Source of the DNA: Prevotella sp.
GTDB taxonomy: Bacteria > Bacteroidota > Bacteroidia > Bacteroidales > Bacteroidaceae
Length of the DNA: 60,921 nucleotides
Reading direction: 5' to 3'
NCBI GenBank assembly: GCA_017471245.1
Contig: JAFUVB010000109.1
Span: forward strand, 1 to 60,921
The position numbers and the translations under genes were made by a program. Shown piece after piece: positions 8,342-16,596 of this stretch (position 1 is the first letter of the stretch; every line of letters begins with the position of its first letter). The notes under the pieces are model-generated. The model searched no databases. It saw only the letters and a list, made by a program, of their open reading frames with translations, and was not told the origin of the DNA.

Positions 8342-8706
8342 ATTATTTCAGAAACAACCAAGCTATGGTCGTCGTCAGAGAGGACGACGAGGGGAATCGT
8401 TTCATTAAACAATGGGACGAAACGATGCACCGTGTCACAAAAGAGACATTGGCCCCAACGGACAGCATAATTGCATTCGGAGCAGTAGGAATTGGCAATA
8501 AGTATCCGCTAACAGAAATCAGTCAGGGCTGGTATGACGATTTTGGTATCACATGGCGCTATGACAAAAGAAACGGTTTCCCCGTCCTTCTGTTAGACAG
8601 AAACAGTTATTCGCAGGAAATGATAGACCATAATTGTGCCTTGGATGATATCTACAATGACGGTGAACCGTTTGATGGCATCTGCGAGGTGTTGGGGGAC
8701 ATATAG
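8338..8706 (+). CDS. Small uncharacterised protein in the mcrBC operon
   Basis: A 122-residue acidic, soluble protein with no signal peptide or membrane segment. I do not recognise a family. It begins with NYFRNNQAMVVVREDD and contains a GAVGIGNKYPLTEI motif. The start codon overlaps the mcrC stop (ATGA), the tightest possible coupling, which suggests translation together with McrC and a role linked to the system, for example as an accessory, immunity or control protein. That role is inference from position only. Confidence 0.7.
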   Translation: MNYFRNNQAMVVVREDDEGNRFIKQWDETMHRVTKETLAPTDSIIAFGAVGIGNKYPLTEISQGWYDDFGITWRYDKRNGFPVLLLDRNSYSQEMIDHNCALDDIYNDGEPFDGICEVLGDI

Positions 8707-8866
8707 GGAATCATAATGCCCAGACTCAATGAAAATAAGATTTGCCTTTCTTGGCGGAACATCATCTAATAGAAAGACTCGTAGAACTGAAATCTTATAA
8801 AACACAAGGAACACCAGTCTTTATAGAACCATAATACTCGGATTAACAAACAAGCAAACAAAAACA

Positions 8867-9859
8867 ATGGAGAGCAAAATAATATTATATACCACTGATA
8901 GTGGAAGCGTAAGCGTTCAAGTGCAGTATGAGGACGGTACATTCTGGCTGACGCAGAAACGGATGGCAGAACTGTTTGGTGTGGATGTGCGCACGGTAAA
9001 CTATCATCTAAAGGAAATTTACAGAAGTAAAGAATTGACAGAAGAAGCAACTATCCGAAAAATTCGGATAGTTCAACAGGAGGGGAAAAGAAACGTTGAG
9101 CGTGAGATTGACTTCTATCACTTAAAGGCGATTCTATCCGTGGGCTATCGGGTGAACAGCAGTGAGGCAACAGCATTCAGACGATGGGCGACAAACACGC
9201 TGGAAGAGTTTGTCACGAAAGGGTATGTGCTTGACAAGGAGCGATTGAAGCAAGGCACACAATTCGGGAAGGACTACTTCAAGGATCTCTTAGAGCAAAT
9301 CCGAGAAATACGTGCAAGCGAGCGACGCTTTTATCAAAAGATAACCGACATCTACGCCCTCTCTACAGATTATGACAAGGATGCTCCACAGACACGAGAG
9401 TTCTTTGCTACAGTGCAGAACAAGCTACACTGGGCCATTTCTGGAAAAACCGCTGCTGAGATTATCTTCTACACGGCAGATGCCACCCAACCACACATGG
9501 GACTGACGACTTGGCGGCATGCACCCGATGGAAAGATTCTGAAGTCGGACGTGACTGTGGCGAAGAATTATCTCTCAGAAAAGCATATAAAGGCTCTTGA
9601 TCGCATTGTGTCAGCATATCTGGATTTGGCAGAAGACCGTGCCGAACAGGAACTTCCAACAACAATGACGCAGTGGGCACGCATCCTTGATAACTTTCTC
9701 ACGGTGGCCGAACGTCCGTTGCTGATGGATGCAGGAACTATTTCTGCCTTGGAGGCCAAGATAAAAGCGGAAGGCGAATATGAAGTATTCCGAAAGATTC
9801 AAGACCAACAGTACGTTTCGGATTTTGACAAAGAGGTGAAACGGTTGAAAGGAGAATAG
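8867..9859 (+). CDS. RhuM family protein
   Basis: A 330-residue protein of the RhuM ('virulence RhuM') family, recognised from FWLTQKRMAELFGVDVRTVN near residue 28, the DFYHLKAILSVGYRVNSSEA block, and the C-terminal KNYLSEKHIKALDRIVSAYL segment. The family is scattered through genomes beside restriction-modification and other defence genes; its biochemical role is not established. The N-terminal stretch resembles a winged helix. It follows the mcrBC operon after a 160-bp gap in which I see no promoter of the consensus type or terminator. Length is normal for the family, so it appears intact. Confidence 0.88.
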   Translation: MESKIILYTTDSGSVSVQVQYEDGTFWLTQKRMAELFGVDVRTVNYHLKEIYRSKELTEEATIRKIRIVQQEGKRNVEREIDFYHLKAILSVGYRVNSSEATAFRRWATNTLEEFVTKGYVLDKERLKQGTQFGKDYFKDLLEQIREIRASERRFYQKITDIYALSTDYDKDAPQTREFFATVQNKLHWAISGKTAAEIIFYTADATQPHMGLTTWRHAPDGKILKSDVTVAKNYLSEKHIKALDRIVSAYLDLAEDRAEQELPTTMTQWARILDNFLTVAERPLLMDAGTISALEAKIKAEGEYEVFRKIQDQQYVSDFDKEVKRLKGE

Positions 9860-9966
9860 AAAATGCATTGTGAAGAATGACTTCAGCGGGCATGAGAAAA
9901 ATCGAAGAATCTCTTCATTCAAACAATAAGAACCGTACAGGATATGGACAAGAGGAATAATAATAT

Positions 9967-10080
9967 GGCGTTTCCACAGAACTGCGTTCGGCAGTGACAG
10001 CAATCAAGCAGGCTATTTTTACAGAGCCAATATAGGGCTGCAAAAATGCTAAACCGCAAGCAGCTTTCGCCAAGTCAGTC
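9967..10080 (+). pseudogene. DUF1016 N-terminal remnant
   Basis: In the 9860-10268 gap one frame reads STELRSAVTAIKQAIF and, after a shift, LQSQYRAAKMLNRKQL. Joined, these match the start of the DUF1016 domain; compare VIKDAILQSQQRALGAVNQEQL in the broken copy at 4314. The break is one extra T in the run GCTATTTTTACAG. After the LNRKQL part the homology ends. The remnant therefore lost nearly everything but about 35 codons. The rest of the gap holds no recognisable gene. Confidence 0.6.
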
Positions 10081-10159
10081 TTTCCCCCTGTCAAAAAACG
10101 GAGTAAGTCATCAAGAGAATTGTTTCTATTTCCATAATTATGAAGAAAAAAATAATAAA

Positions 10160-10227
10160 TGTTTGTTTCGGAAGAATTTTTGTTTGTTTCGGAAAGCGAT
10201 AGTATGACGAATAATTCGTAATTTTGC
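10160..10227 (+). promoter_or_regulatory. Promoter with tandem operator-like repeat, ferritin-like gene
   Basis: The 14-mer TGTTTGTTTCGGAA occurs exactly twice, at 10160-10173 and 10181-10194, with a 21-bp period (two helical turns). A -7 element TAATTTTG follows at 10219. No TTTG lies at the usual -33 position, which suggests an activated promoter. A purine-rich AAAAGGAG precedes the ATG at 10269, a rare clear ribosome site here. Confidence 0.5.
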
Positions 10228-10268
10228 ACTCACAATCATTTAATAAGGATTTAAAAGGAGAAATAATT

Positions 10269-10730
10269 ATGACAAAAGAAGAAGCATTGAAGCAGTTTGC
10301 CGCACTTGGTGCTGCTTGGTTTGGAAACAGTAAACAACATTTTGCATTCTCGGCCTACTGCCGTCTGCAAGGCTGGAATAAGCTCGCCGACAAATGGAAG
10401 GAAGAGGCTGAAGAGGAATGGGAAGAAGCAGAAGAAGTGCTGAACCGCTTGGTAGAACTCGGTTGCAAGCCCGCTGATCTGCAGGAGGCTATGAAGACGC
10501 AGGAGTTCCCCTTCTACGATGACCCGAAGCAACAGATTGAGACCGATTACACTCCCGATGCTATCAAGATGCTGAGCGAGATGGCTGCTGCCTTCGCCGA
10601 TGACTACATCACCCAGAAACTCATCTACAAGTGGATTGAGGACGAGAAGGATCACATGGCTTGGGAGTGCCAGTACCTGAACTATATAGAGAAACTGGGC
10701 TACGAGAATTTCTTAACAGCGATGATGTAA
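10269..10730 (+). CDS. Ferritin-like protein
   Basis: A 153-residue, all-helical acidic protein. The start at 10269 is set by the AAAAGGAG site and the promoter at 10219; an upstream in-frame ATG at 10224 overlaps the -7 element. The pattern FGNSKQHFAFSAYCRLQGW followed by a Glu-rich helix (WKEEAEEEWEEAEEV) and the last helix IEDEKDHMAWEC suggests a ferritin/Dps-like four-helix bundle with Glu and His metal ligands. It would bind or oxidise iron, or protect against peroxide; the exact subfamily is uncertain. It heads a run of redox and metal genes in the same direction and is separated from them by a hairpin at 10735-10825. Confidence 0.7.
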   Translation: MTKEEALKQFAALGAAWFGNSKQHFAFSAYCRLQGWNKLADKWKEEAEEEWEEAEEVLNRLVELGCKPADLQEAMKTQEFPFYDDPKQQIETDYTPDAIKMLSEMAAAFADDYITQKLIYKWIEDEKDHMAWECQYLNYIEKLGYENFLTAMM

Positions 10731-10734
10731 TTCA

Positions 10735-10825
10735 TTGGCCGTTTGGGATATTGGTCGTTTGGTCGTTTAGGGATATTTCCAACTTACTGGCGGCGACTTT
10801 CCCAAACGACTAAACGACAAAACAA
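10735..10825. repeat. Intergenic inverted repeat
   Basis: GGTCGTTTGGTCGTTTAGGGA (starting near 10753) pairs with CCCAAACGACTAAACGAC (10800-10817) across about 25 nt. The word CGTTTGGT/CGTTTAG is repeated within each arm. It could act as a stem-loop that dampens readthrough from the ferritin-like gene, but there is no T-tract. Confidence 0.6.
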
Positions 10826-10841
10826 CTTAACAACCAAGAAA

Positions 10842-11015
10842 ATGAAAGAAAAAGTATTACAATGTATGCGCGAGGCTGGAAAGCCCGTCTCCGCAGGTGA
10901 CGTGACAAAGGCACTGGGTGCCGACCGTAAGGAAGTAGACAAGGCTTTCGCCGAGTTGAAAAAGGAGGGCGCGATCGTATCGCCCGTCCGTTGTAAGTGG
11001 GAACCAGCAAAGTGA
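10842..11015 (+). CDS. Small winged-helix protein
   Basis: A 57-residue protein consisting almost wholly of one winged-helix domain: VLQCMREAGKPVSAGDVTKA (helices 1-2), ADRKEVDKAFAELKKEGAIV (recognition helix and wing), then a short C-terminal strand. It would bind DNA, or act as a subunit of a dimer. It begins just after the hairpin, at the ATG following ACCAAGAAA. No sensory domain is present. Position inside the redox cluster suggests local regulation, which is inference. Confidence 0.7.
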   Translation: MKEKVLQCMREAGKPVSAGDVTKALGADRKEVDKAFAELKKEGAIVSPVRCKWEPAK

Positions 11016-11114
11016 GTTCATTTTTATAACACGAATTATCACAAATTGGCCACGAATTATTCATGAATATTTTATGTTTAACTCATGGTCATTTGTGTTT
11101 TATCAAAGAAGACA

Positions 11115-11513
11115 ATGGAAGCAACAAAGAAAGTATTCGATTTCTTAGAGAAAGCAGGAACGTTTTATCTCGCAACGGTAGAGGGCGACCAGCCCCGCGT
11201 ACGTCCTTATGGAGCTATGCTCTATTTCGAGGACAAAATCTATATCATGGCCTTCGGCAAGACCAATGCCACCCGTCAGATTGCCCAGAACCAGAAAGCC
11301 GAAATCTGCGCCTTTAAGGGTCAGACACTGCGCATCGAGTGCAAACTTGTAGAGGACAATCGTCCTGAGGTTGGCAAGGCATTGGTCGATAAGATGCCCG
11401 TGCTGAAGACCGCCCTCGGTGAGAATGGTGAGAACGGCGTGATGTATTATCTGAAGGATGCCAAGGCCGATTTCTTCAAGATGATGGAACTGGTAGAGAC
11501 TGTTACATTCTAA
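11115..11513 (+). CDS. Pyridoxamine 5'-phosphate oxidase-like flavoprotein
   Basis: A 132-residue split-barrel protein of the PNPOx-like family: [20 protein letters not shown] near residue 17, then the [19 protein letters not shown] strand-helix, and a C-terminal [17 protein letters not shown]. Such proteins bind FMN or related cofactors and act as small reductases; true PNPOx is longer. The start at 11115 was chosen because the family begins [15 protein letters not shown]; the longer reading from 11085 adds a non-conserved leader. It is 11 bp from the next gene. Confidence 0.85.
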   Translation: MEATKKVFDFLEKAGTFYLATVEGDQPRVRPYGAMLYFEDKIYIMAFGKTNATRQIAQNQKAEICAFKGQTLRIECKLVEDNRPEVGKALVDKMPVLKTALGENGENGVMYYLKDAKADFFKMMELVETVTF

Positions 11514-11524
11514 ACCCTACGGCT

Positions 11525-12466
11525 ATGATTATCAAAGCAGTAAAATTCAGGGAGAACGGTTTTTACACTCAGCCCTTCGCCTTTGGCGGTGAGGAGGGAG
11601 CCGACAAGTTCGACCACAACATCCGCTATCGCGGCAGTCTGCAGAACTATCTGATTGACACAGGTTCAGAGGTTATCTTGGTGGATACCGGTCTGCCCGC
11701 AGGCTTCCCAGAAGAGGTTATCGACGAGAAGGCGATGGCCTATACAGGCAAAGACATCTGTAGCTATATGGATGCGCTGGCTTCACTGGGCTACAAGCCC
11801 GAACAGGTGACGAAGATTCTGCTCACCCACCGTCACGGCGATCACTCAGGCGAACTCCGCTCGTTCCCCAACGCGACGATCTATGTAGGTGCCGACGAGG
11901 CGCAGGCTGACGAGCTGAAGGGTTTGTCCAATCTGGTGCCTGTAACCTATACGGATGGACCTTATCACAACTTCCCCGAGGCACAGAAGATTTGCGACGG
12001 CGTTTGGTTTATCAAGGCCAAGGGCCATACCAACGGTAACAGTCTGGTGATTGCCGAGAGCGACGGACTCTACTATATGTTCGAAGCCGACATCACCTAT
12101 GTGGATGAGGCGCTGTATGAGAACAAACTGTCGGTGGTCTTTGACGACCTGCCAGCAGCCCGCGAAACGTTGGATCGCGTGCGCGAGTTCGTCCGCAACA
12201 ATCCTACGATTTATATGGGAACCCATACCCCACAGGGATATGAGAACTTAGAGGCCAAACGTGTGATGGATCTCGACAATCCCGTTCCGACCGTCCTTGC
12301 AGAGGTAGACTTCTCCAAGGCAGAGGCATCAGGAAAATATGTTTGTAGTATCTGCGGCTATGTCTATGATCCGGCAGAGCATGATGGTGTGGCTTTCGAG
12401 GATCTGCCTGATGACTGGCGCTGCCCACGCTGCAAACAACCTAAGGAAAAGTTCAATAAGGCATAA
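11525..12466 (+). CDS. MBL-fold metallo-hydrolase fused to rubredoxin
   Basis: A 313-residue fusion. Residues 1-265 are a metallo-beta-lactamase fold with the metal motif THRHGDHSG (101-109) and later ligands in KGHTNGN and FEADI. Residues 272-311 are a rubredoxin: CSIC at 274-277 and CPRC at 300-303, the four cysteines that hold one iron. The order hydrolase-rubredoxin without a flavodoxin domain differs from the flavodiiron proteins, which carry an FMN domain. Since a separate flavodoxin is encoded four genes on, the parts of an oxygen- or NO-detoxifying chain may be split here; this is inference. It abuts the next gene (TAA then ATG). Confidence 0.88.
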   Translation: MIIKAVKFRENGFYTQPFAFGGEEGADKFDHNIRYRGSLQNYLIDTGSEVILVDTGLPAGFPEEVIDEKAMAYTGKDICSYMDALASLGYKPEQVTKILLTHRHGDHSGELRSFPNATIYVGADEAQADELKGLSNLVPVTYTDGPYHNFPEAQKICDGVWFIKAKGHTNGNSLVIAESDGLYYMFEADITYVDEALYENKLSVVFDDLPAARETLDRVREFVRNNPTIYMGTHTPQGYENLEAKRVMDLDNPVPTVLAEVDFSKAEASGKYVCSICGYVYDPAEHDGVAFEDLPDDWRCPRCKQPKEKFNKA

Positions 12467-13243
12467 ATGGCATTAGCAATCGGACTACTCATCCCCTTGC
12501 TGGGAACAATGCTCGGAGCGGCATTCGTCTTTCTGATGAAGGATCAGATGTCATCCCGACTCCAGAAGTCGCTGCTCGGCTTTGCCTCAGGCGTGATGGT
12601 GGCAGCGTCAGTGTGGTCATTGCTCATTCCTGCTATAGAGATGGAGGAAGCGAAAGGCGCATGGTCGGTACTGCCTGCTGCTGCGGGTTTCCTGTTGGGT
12701 ATGGGTTTCCTTCTTCTGATTGACGAACTGACCCCACACCTGCACATAGGCACAAATCAGCCCGAAGGTCCTCGCTCTCATCTCTCCCGCACAGCGATGC
12801 TGGCTTTGGCAGTTACCATCCACAACCTGCCTGAAGGTATGGCGGTGGGCGTTGTGTTCGCAGGAGCGGAAAATGGTGCGGCAGGACTGTCGCTCGCCAG
12901 TGCGCTGGCTGTCTCCATCGGTATAGCCATCCAGAACGTACCCGAGGGAGCGATTATCTCCATGCCCATGCGGGCAGCGGGCAACAGCAAATGGCGTTCA
13001 TTCGCAATCGGCAGTCTCAGCGGTGCCGTAGAACCCATCGGTGGTCTGGCTGTGGTATTGTTGGCCGCGTTGATGACCCCAATCCTGCCTTATATGTTAG
13101 CCTTCGCTGCCGGTGCCATGTTCTACGTTGTCGTAGAAGAACTCATCCCCGAAGCCTCAGAAGGAGAACACTCAAACCTTAGCACTATCGGCTTTGCCAT
13201 CGGTTTTGTATTGATGATGGTTCTTGACGTGGTGATGGGGTGA
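12467..13243 (+). CDS. ZIP family divalent metal transporter
   Basis: A 258-residue inner-membrane protein with about eight hydrophobic segments. The transport motifs are HNLPEG (TM4) and QNVPEG (TM5), where the first histidine of the second motif is replaced by Gln. HLHIG in the loop before may bind metal. Bacterial ZIP proteins import zinc, iron or related ions. The ATG follows the stop of the preceding gene with no gap, which indicates coupled translation. In this cluster it may supply metal to the hydrolase, rubredoxin or ferritin-like proteins. Confidence 0.9.
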   Translation: MALAIGLLIPLLGTMLGAAFVFLMKDQMSSRLQKSLLGFASGVMVAASVWSLLIPAIEMEEAKGAWSVLPAAAGFLLGMGFLLLIDELTPHLHIGTNQPEGPRSHLSRTAMLALAVTIHNLPEGMAVGVVFAGAENGAAGLSLASALAVSIGIAIQNVPEGAIISMPMRAAGNSKWRSFAIGSLSGAVEPIGGLAVVLLAALMTPILPYMLAFAAGAMFYVVVEELIPEASEGEHSNLSTIGFAIGFVLMMVLDVVMG

Positions 13244-13276
13244 GAGAAGTGATAAGTTAGAAGTGAAAAGTGATAA

Positions 13277-14380
13277 ATGGAACAATCAAAACAAATAGAC
13301 TTAGCAGCCTATATGAGCGGCAGTATCAGCCGTATCATGACAAAGGCTTACAAAAACGTGCTGTCGAATCCCCGTGAGGCGAAGTTTGCATTCCGCATGC
13401 AGCAGTTGTTCGCCAAGTCGGAGAAGCGACGCAAAAAGGTGATGGAGCAGGAGGGATTTGATGTTCCTCCGTTCCTGATTAGTAGTATCTCCACAACCTG
13501 CAACTTGCATTGCAAGGGCTGCTATGCCCGCAGCAACGGCATTGCCGAAGACGAAGAGACAGAGCGCAAGGCCACCATCACACCAGAACAATGGAAACAG
13601 ATATTCACCGAAGCCGCCTCCATGGGCATCAACTTCTCGCTCTTGGCGGGTGGCGAACCGATGATGCGCAAGGACATACTGGAGGCCGTGGCCGAGGTGA
13701 AAGATATGATATTCCCTATCTTTACCAACGGCACCCTGATAGGTCCCTCCTATCTGGAGTTTCTGCGCGACCATCTGAACATGGTGCCGGTCATCAGTAT
13801 TGAGGGAACAGCTATGGGAACGGATGAGCGTCGAGGAAAGGGCGTGTTCCGCCGGGCGATGCAGTCGATGGAACTGCTCAAGCAAGAAGACCTGTTCTTC
13901 GGTACCAGCATCACCGTCACGACGGAGAACTATCGGATGGTAACTTCCTCAGAGTTTATCGACCAGTTGCGCTCCTACGGTTGCAAGATCGTTTTCTTCA
14001 TCGAATATGTGCCGACGGAAGAAGGCACGGAGCATCTCGCCTTCAACGAAGAGCACGTCGCTGAGATGGAACAGCTGTTGGAGCAGCGCCGCGAAGAATA
14101 CGCCGACATCATCTTCCTCTCCTTCCCTGGCGACGAGAAAGCCCTTGGCGGTTGTCTCGCATCCGGCCGAGGATTCTTCCACATTGGTCCCGACGGTTCG
14201 GCTGAGCCTTGTCCTTTCTCACCTTTCAGCGATAGCAATGTGGTGGAATTAGGCGTGCGAGGTGCACTCCAGTCACCCCTATTCCGCAGAATCCGTGCCG
14301 CCCGTGCTCTCGGTTGGGAGCATACCGGCGGTTGTACGCTTTTCGAACATCGCGAGGAAATAGAGACTATGATTAACTAA
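13277..14380 (+). CDS. Radical SAM protein
   Basis: A 367-residue protein. CNLHCKGCYA (Cys75, Cys79, Cys82) is the CX3CX2C ligand set of the SAM-binding iron-sulphur cluster, and LLAGGEPMMR is the SAM-contact GGE motif. The C-terminal part has further cysteines (GGCLASGRG, EPCPFSP, GGCTLFEH) that could hold an auxiliary cluster, as in SPASM-type enzymes, but the spacing is not the standard one. The substrate is unknown. No peptide precursor gene is nearby, so I do not call this a peptide-maturation system. A short AT-rich repeat (GAAGTGATAAGTTAGAAGTG) separates it from the ZIP gene. Confidence 0.88.
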   Translation: MEQSKQIDLAAYMSGSISRIMTKAYKNVLSNPREAKFAFRMQQLFAKSEKRRKKVMEQEGFDVPPFLISSISTTCNLHCKGCYARSNGIAEDEETERKATITPEQWKQIFTEAASMGINFSLLAGGEPMMRKDILEAVAEVKDMIFPIFTNGTLIGPSYLEFLRDHLNMVPVISIEGTAMGTDERRGKGVFRRAMQSMELLKQEDLFFGTSITVTTENYRMVTSSEFIDQLRSYGCKIVFFIEYVPTEEGTEHLAFNEEHVAEMEQLLEQRREEYADIIFLSFPGDEKALGGCLASGRGFFHIGPDGSAEPCPFSPFSDSNVVELGVRGALQSPLFRRIRAARALGWEHTGGCTLFEHREEIETMIN

Positions 14381-14401
14381 CATATTAAACCACTAAAGAA
14401 A

Positions 14402-14809
14402 ATGACAAAAGCAATTCGTTATTACAGCAAGTTCGGTCACACCCGTAAGATGGCCGCAATCGTTGCAGAGAAGGTTGGCGTGCCAGCTGAGACCATTGAA
14501 CAGCCTATCAATGAGTATGTCGATGTACTCTATTTCGGCTCAGCCGTCTATGCCGCCGTGGTAGACTGGCGTGTGAAGAGATTCATCAAGACCCTCTCGC
14601 CCGACAAGGTGGGACGCGTCATCTGCTTCTCGTCGGCAGCCATCATTGAGAGCAACTATCCGAAGATCAAGACCCTCTTCGAGAAGCAGGGCATCACGGT
14701 CGACGAGCGCCAGTTCACCTGTCGCGGTTCTATGGGACCAGTTCAGGCCGGACATCCCAACCAGACTGACCACGAGGCTCTGGCTAAGTTCATTGAGTCC
14801 ACACTTTGA
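14402..14809 (+). CDS. Flavodoxin family protein
   Basis: A 135-residue flavodoxin-like protein. YYSKFGHTRKMA at the N-terminus is the FMN phosphate-binding loop, LYFGSAVYAAVVDWRVK is the second flavin-contact region, and ICFSSAAIIESNYPKIK the third. It would carry electrons, plausibly to the radical SAM enzyme just upstream (22-bp gap), which needs a one-electron donor, or to the rubredoxin-type protein. It ends the cluster; structured sequence follows. Confidence 0.85.
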   Translation: MTKAIRYYSKFGHTRKMAAIVAEKVGVPAETIEQPINEYVDVLYFGSAVYAAVVDWRVKRFIKTLSPDKVGRVICFSSAAIIESNYPKIKTLFEKQGITVDERQFTCRGSMGPVQAGHPNQTDHEALAKFIESTL

Positions 14810-14817
14810 CAACAGAT

Positions 14818-15040
14818 TAATAGACCAGACGTACACCGCCGAGACTCTTGCTGTGGAGACTCGGCGGCGGATATTATTGTGGCAAGCGCCCTTAGGAATC
14901 AAGCGGTTCCTTTGCCGCAAACGCTGTGCGTTAGAGGAAAAATCCCCCCGAGCCTGTGCCCGTCCCGCAGCAATGAAACGGCGGGCCAATCGTGAAAGCC
15001 CAAAGATGCCGCAGCGGCACCGCTGTCGGGGGGAGTATCG
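14818..15040. other. Highly structured intergenic region of unknown identity
   Basis: Between two converging genes lies a chain of strong stem-loops: CCGCCGAG-A-CTC / GAG-A-CTCGGCGG at about 14838-14869; AGGAA/TTCCT within GGCAA/TTGCC near 14880-14920; AACGC-TGT-GCGTT near 14920-14935; and a long multi-branched domain closed by TCCCCCCGA (14942-14950) and TCGGGGGGA, with GCCGC and CCCG inner stems. Read on the minus strand, the long domain ends in TTTTT, so it could terminate the 15043 gene. The complexity exceeds a simple terminator; a repeat or small RNA is possible. No coding sense is seen. Confidence 0.45.
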
Positions 15041-15042
15041 GT

Positions 15043-16338
15043 TTACTTAGCCAGTTCAATCAAACTGCTCCACGCGTCGTTGCGAATCATTCCGCCCTGG
15101 TACTTGCCGCCGCTGTAGTCCTGGTGGATGTCCACGCCGTGGATGACCTTGTAGCCCAAGTGCTCACAGAGGATTTCGGCGCCGCAGTAGCGATACTGGA
15201 TGTTGCCCAGTTTGTCGCGAACTACGAACCACTTTTCGGGACACGACACGCGCACCACCTTGCCCCATTCGGGATACGTCTTCTCAACGTAATTCTTGAC
15301 GTACTGCTCCGTCTGCGAGCCCTTTGAGGCAGGCATGACCTTGTAGTTGCCCTTGGCCTTAGCCTCCTTGTACATATTCTCCAGATACTTGAGGCGATAC
15401 TCGGCGTCGGCCTTGGCATGGGCCTCCTGTCCGGCCTGCCTGATGCCCACGGCGTCGGCTTTGCGCTCCAGTGCCTGCTTCTTGATGGCGTCGTACGAAA
15501 TATCGTCGGCATAGTACTTACGCGCCCAGTCAGGCAGCAGCTTGTAACCAGCCTTCATCTGGTCGAACAGCGTCTGGAAAGTGCCCTCCGTACCCTTAAT
15601 CTTGTTCGTGATGATGGCAAACTCCAGCTTGTTGTAGGCGATGTTGAACGCCTCAATCTTATCCATCACGCTACTTTGCGCTTCGATTTCTTCAACAGCC
15701 TTTCGCCACTCCTTGTACACCTGGTTGACGTCGGCATAGATACCGTATCCGTCGGGAATGTAGGCCGCAGCAAACCGACCGTGCGCATCGCTCAGTTCCG
15801 ACATCCAGTCGTCTATCAGCTTCTTCTGCACTGGGTCCGACACAGCGTCGCTCAGCGTCGACCGGCCCGCCACGTGGCCCAGACTGCTGATGCCATCCAG
15901 CCTCGCCTTCAGCACCTCGTTGTAGGCCGGGTAGTGGCGCATCACGTTCAGATAGTTCTCCAGTTTATAGATGTTCTTCAGATTCCAGGCCAGGTCGGCG
16001 CAGATGTCGTTGATGTCGCTCTCCACCGTCCACTCCGTCTGTCGCGCTATCGAGTAGTCCACGCGGTCGTTGTTCTCCGGGTGCTTGTTTTCCCATTCCC
16101 ACGCGCCCGTCACGTTCGTCGCCGTAGCGCTCACCGTCGTCTCAGCCTGCTGCTGCACGGTCGTCGTGGCGTCCTTCTTCGCATCGTTCACCGCCTCCTT
16201 GGCCTTATCCTGTACTGCCTTCTTCGCCTTGTTGGCCAGCCCTTTCAGGCTTCCGAATTGCGCCGAGGCCGTCATCTCCACTCCGAACGCGATGACCACG
16301 GCCATCACTATTCGCATGATAAACTGTTTCTTGTTCAT
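15043..16338 (-). CDS. Exported protein of unknown function
   Basis: A 431-residue protein with a signal peptide ending near ASAQ (residue 27). After it comes an Ala/Lys-rich amphipathic stretch (LANKAKKAVQDKAKEAVNDA), probably a coiled coil, then a mostly helical body (KLENYLNVMRHYPAYNEVLK). The C-terminal 100 residues (KVMPASKGSQTEQYVKNYVE, VRVSCPEKWFVVRDKLGNIQ) look like a small mixed domain. I do not recognise a family. It is monocistronic on the minus strand and faces the flavodoxin cluster. Confidence 0.8.
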   Translation of the reverse strand: MNKKQFIMRIVMAVVIAFGVEMTASAQFGSLKGLANKAKKAVQDKAKEAVNDAKKDATTTVQQQAETTVSATATNVTGAWEWENKHPENNDRVDYSIARQTEWTVESDINDICADLAWNLKNIYKLENYLNVMRHYPAYNEVLKARLDGISSLGHVAGRSTLSDAVSDPVQKKLIDDWMSELSDAHGRFAAAYIPDGYGIYADVNQVYKEWRKAVEEIEAQSSVMDKIEAFNIAYNKLEFAIITNKIKGTEGTFQTLFDQMKAGYKLLPDWARKYYADDISYDAIKKQALERKADAVGIRQAGQEAHAKADAEYRLKYLENMYKEAKAKGNYKVMPASKGSQTEQYVKNYVEKTYPEWGKVVRVSCPEKWFVVRDKLGNIQYRYCGAEILCEHLGYKVIHGVDIHQDYSGGKYQGGMIRNDAWSSLIELAK

Positions 16339-16404
16339 TGTTCAATTGTTTTTAAAAGGTTTATATAATTCTGTTGACTGTTTCCCGAACGGGGATAAAA
16401 AACA

Positions 16405-16439
16405 CGTCGGCTTCCCTTGGATTTCTCCAAGGAAAGCCG
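16405..16439 (-). terminator. Intrinsic terminator on the minus strand
   Basis: Stem CGGCTTTCCTTGG / CCAAGGGAAGCCG followed, on the minus strand, by GTGTTTTTT. It ends the short gene at 16597-16797. The remainder of 16339-16596 holds no recognisable gene. Confidence 0.75.
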
Positions 16440-16596
16440 TATATTTACGCGCGTTTGCGCGGGTACTAATAATGTGATTTACGCCAGTTGCGCTAATTGT
16501 GTGTGTGTGTTTATAGGAATATCTGACACTGCCAAATAATCCGCGTTAAATAATCCTATCGTCTCAAACACTTTCTGCATAGGGATGGGGAAGAAG

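Noticed and set aside
13277-14380. Radical SAM gene as a peptide-maturation (RiPP) system
   Set aside because: No short precursor gene, transporter or protease lies beside it.
14818-15040. Candidate cobalamin or TPP riboswitch, tmRNA or SRP RNA
   Set aside because: None of the conserved boxes of these RNAs is present; kept only as an unidentified structured region.
15418-16368. Long plus-strand open frame (316 codons)
   Set aside because: It is antisense to the exported protein at 15043-16338, which has a signal peptide and natural codon use; the composition (Val/Leu/His/Arg-rich) is that of a shadow frame.
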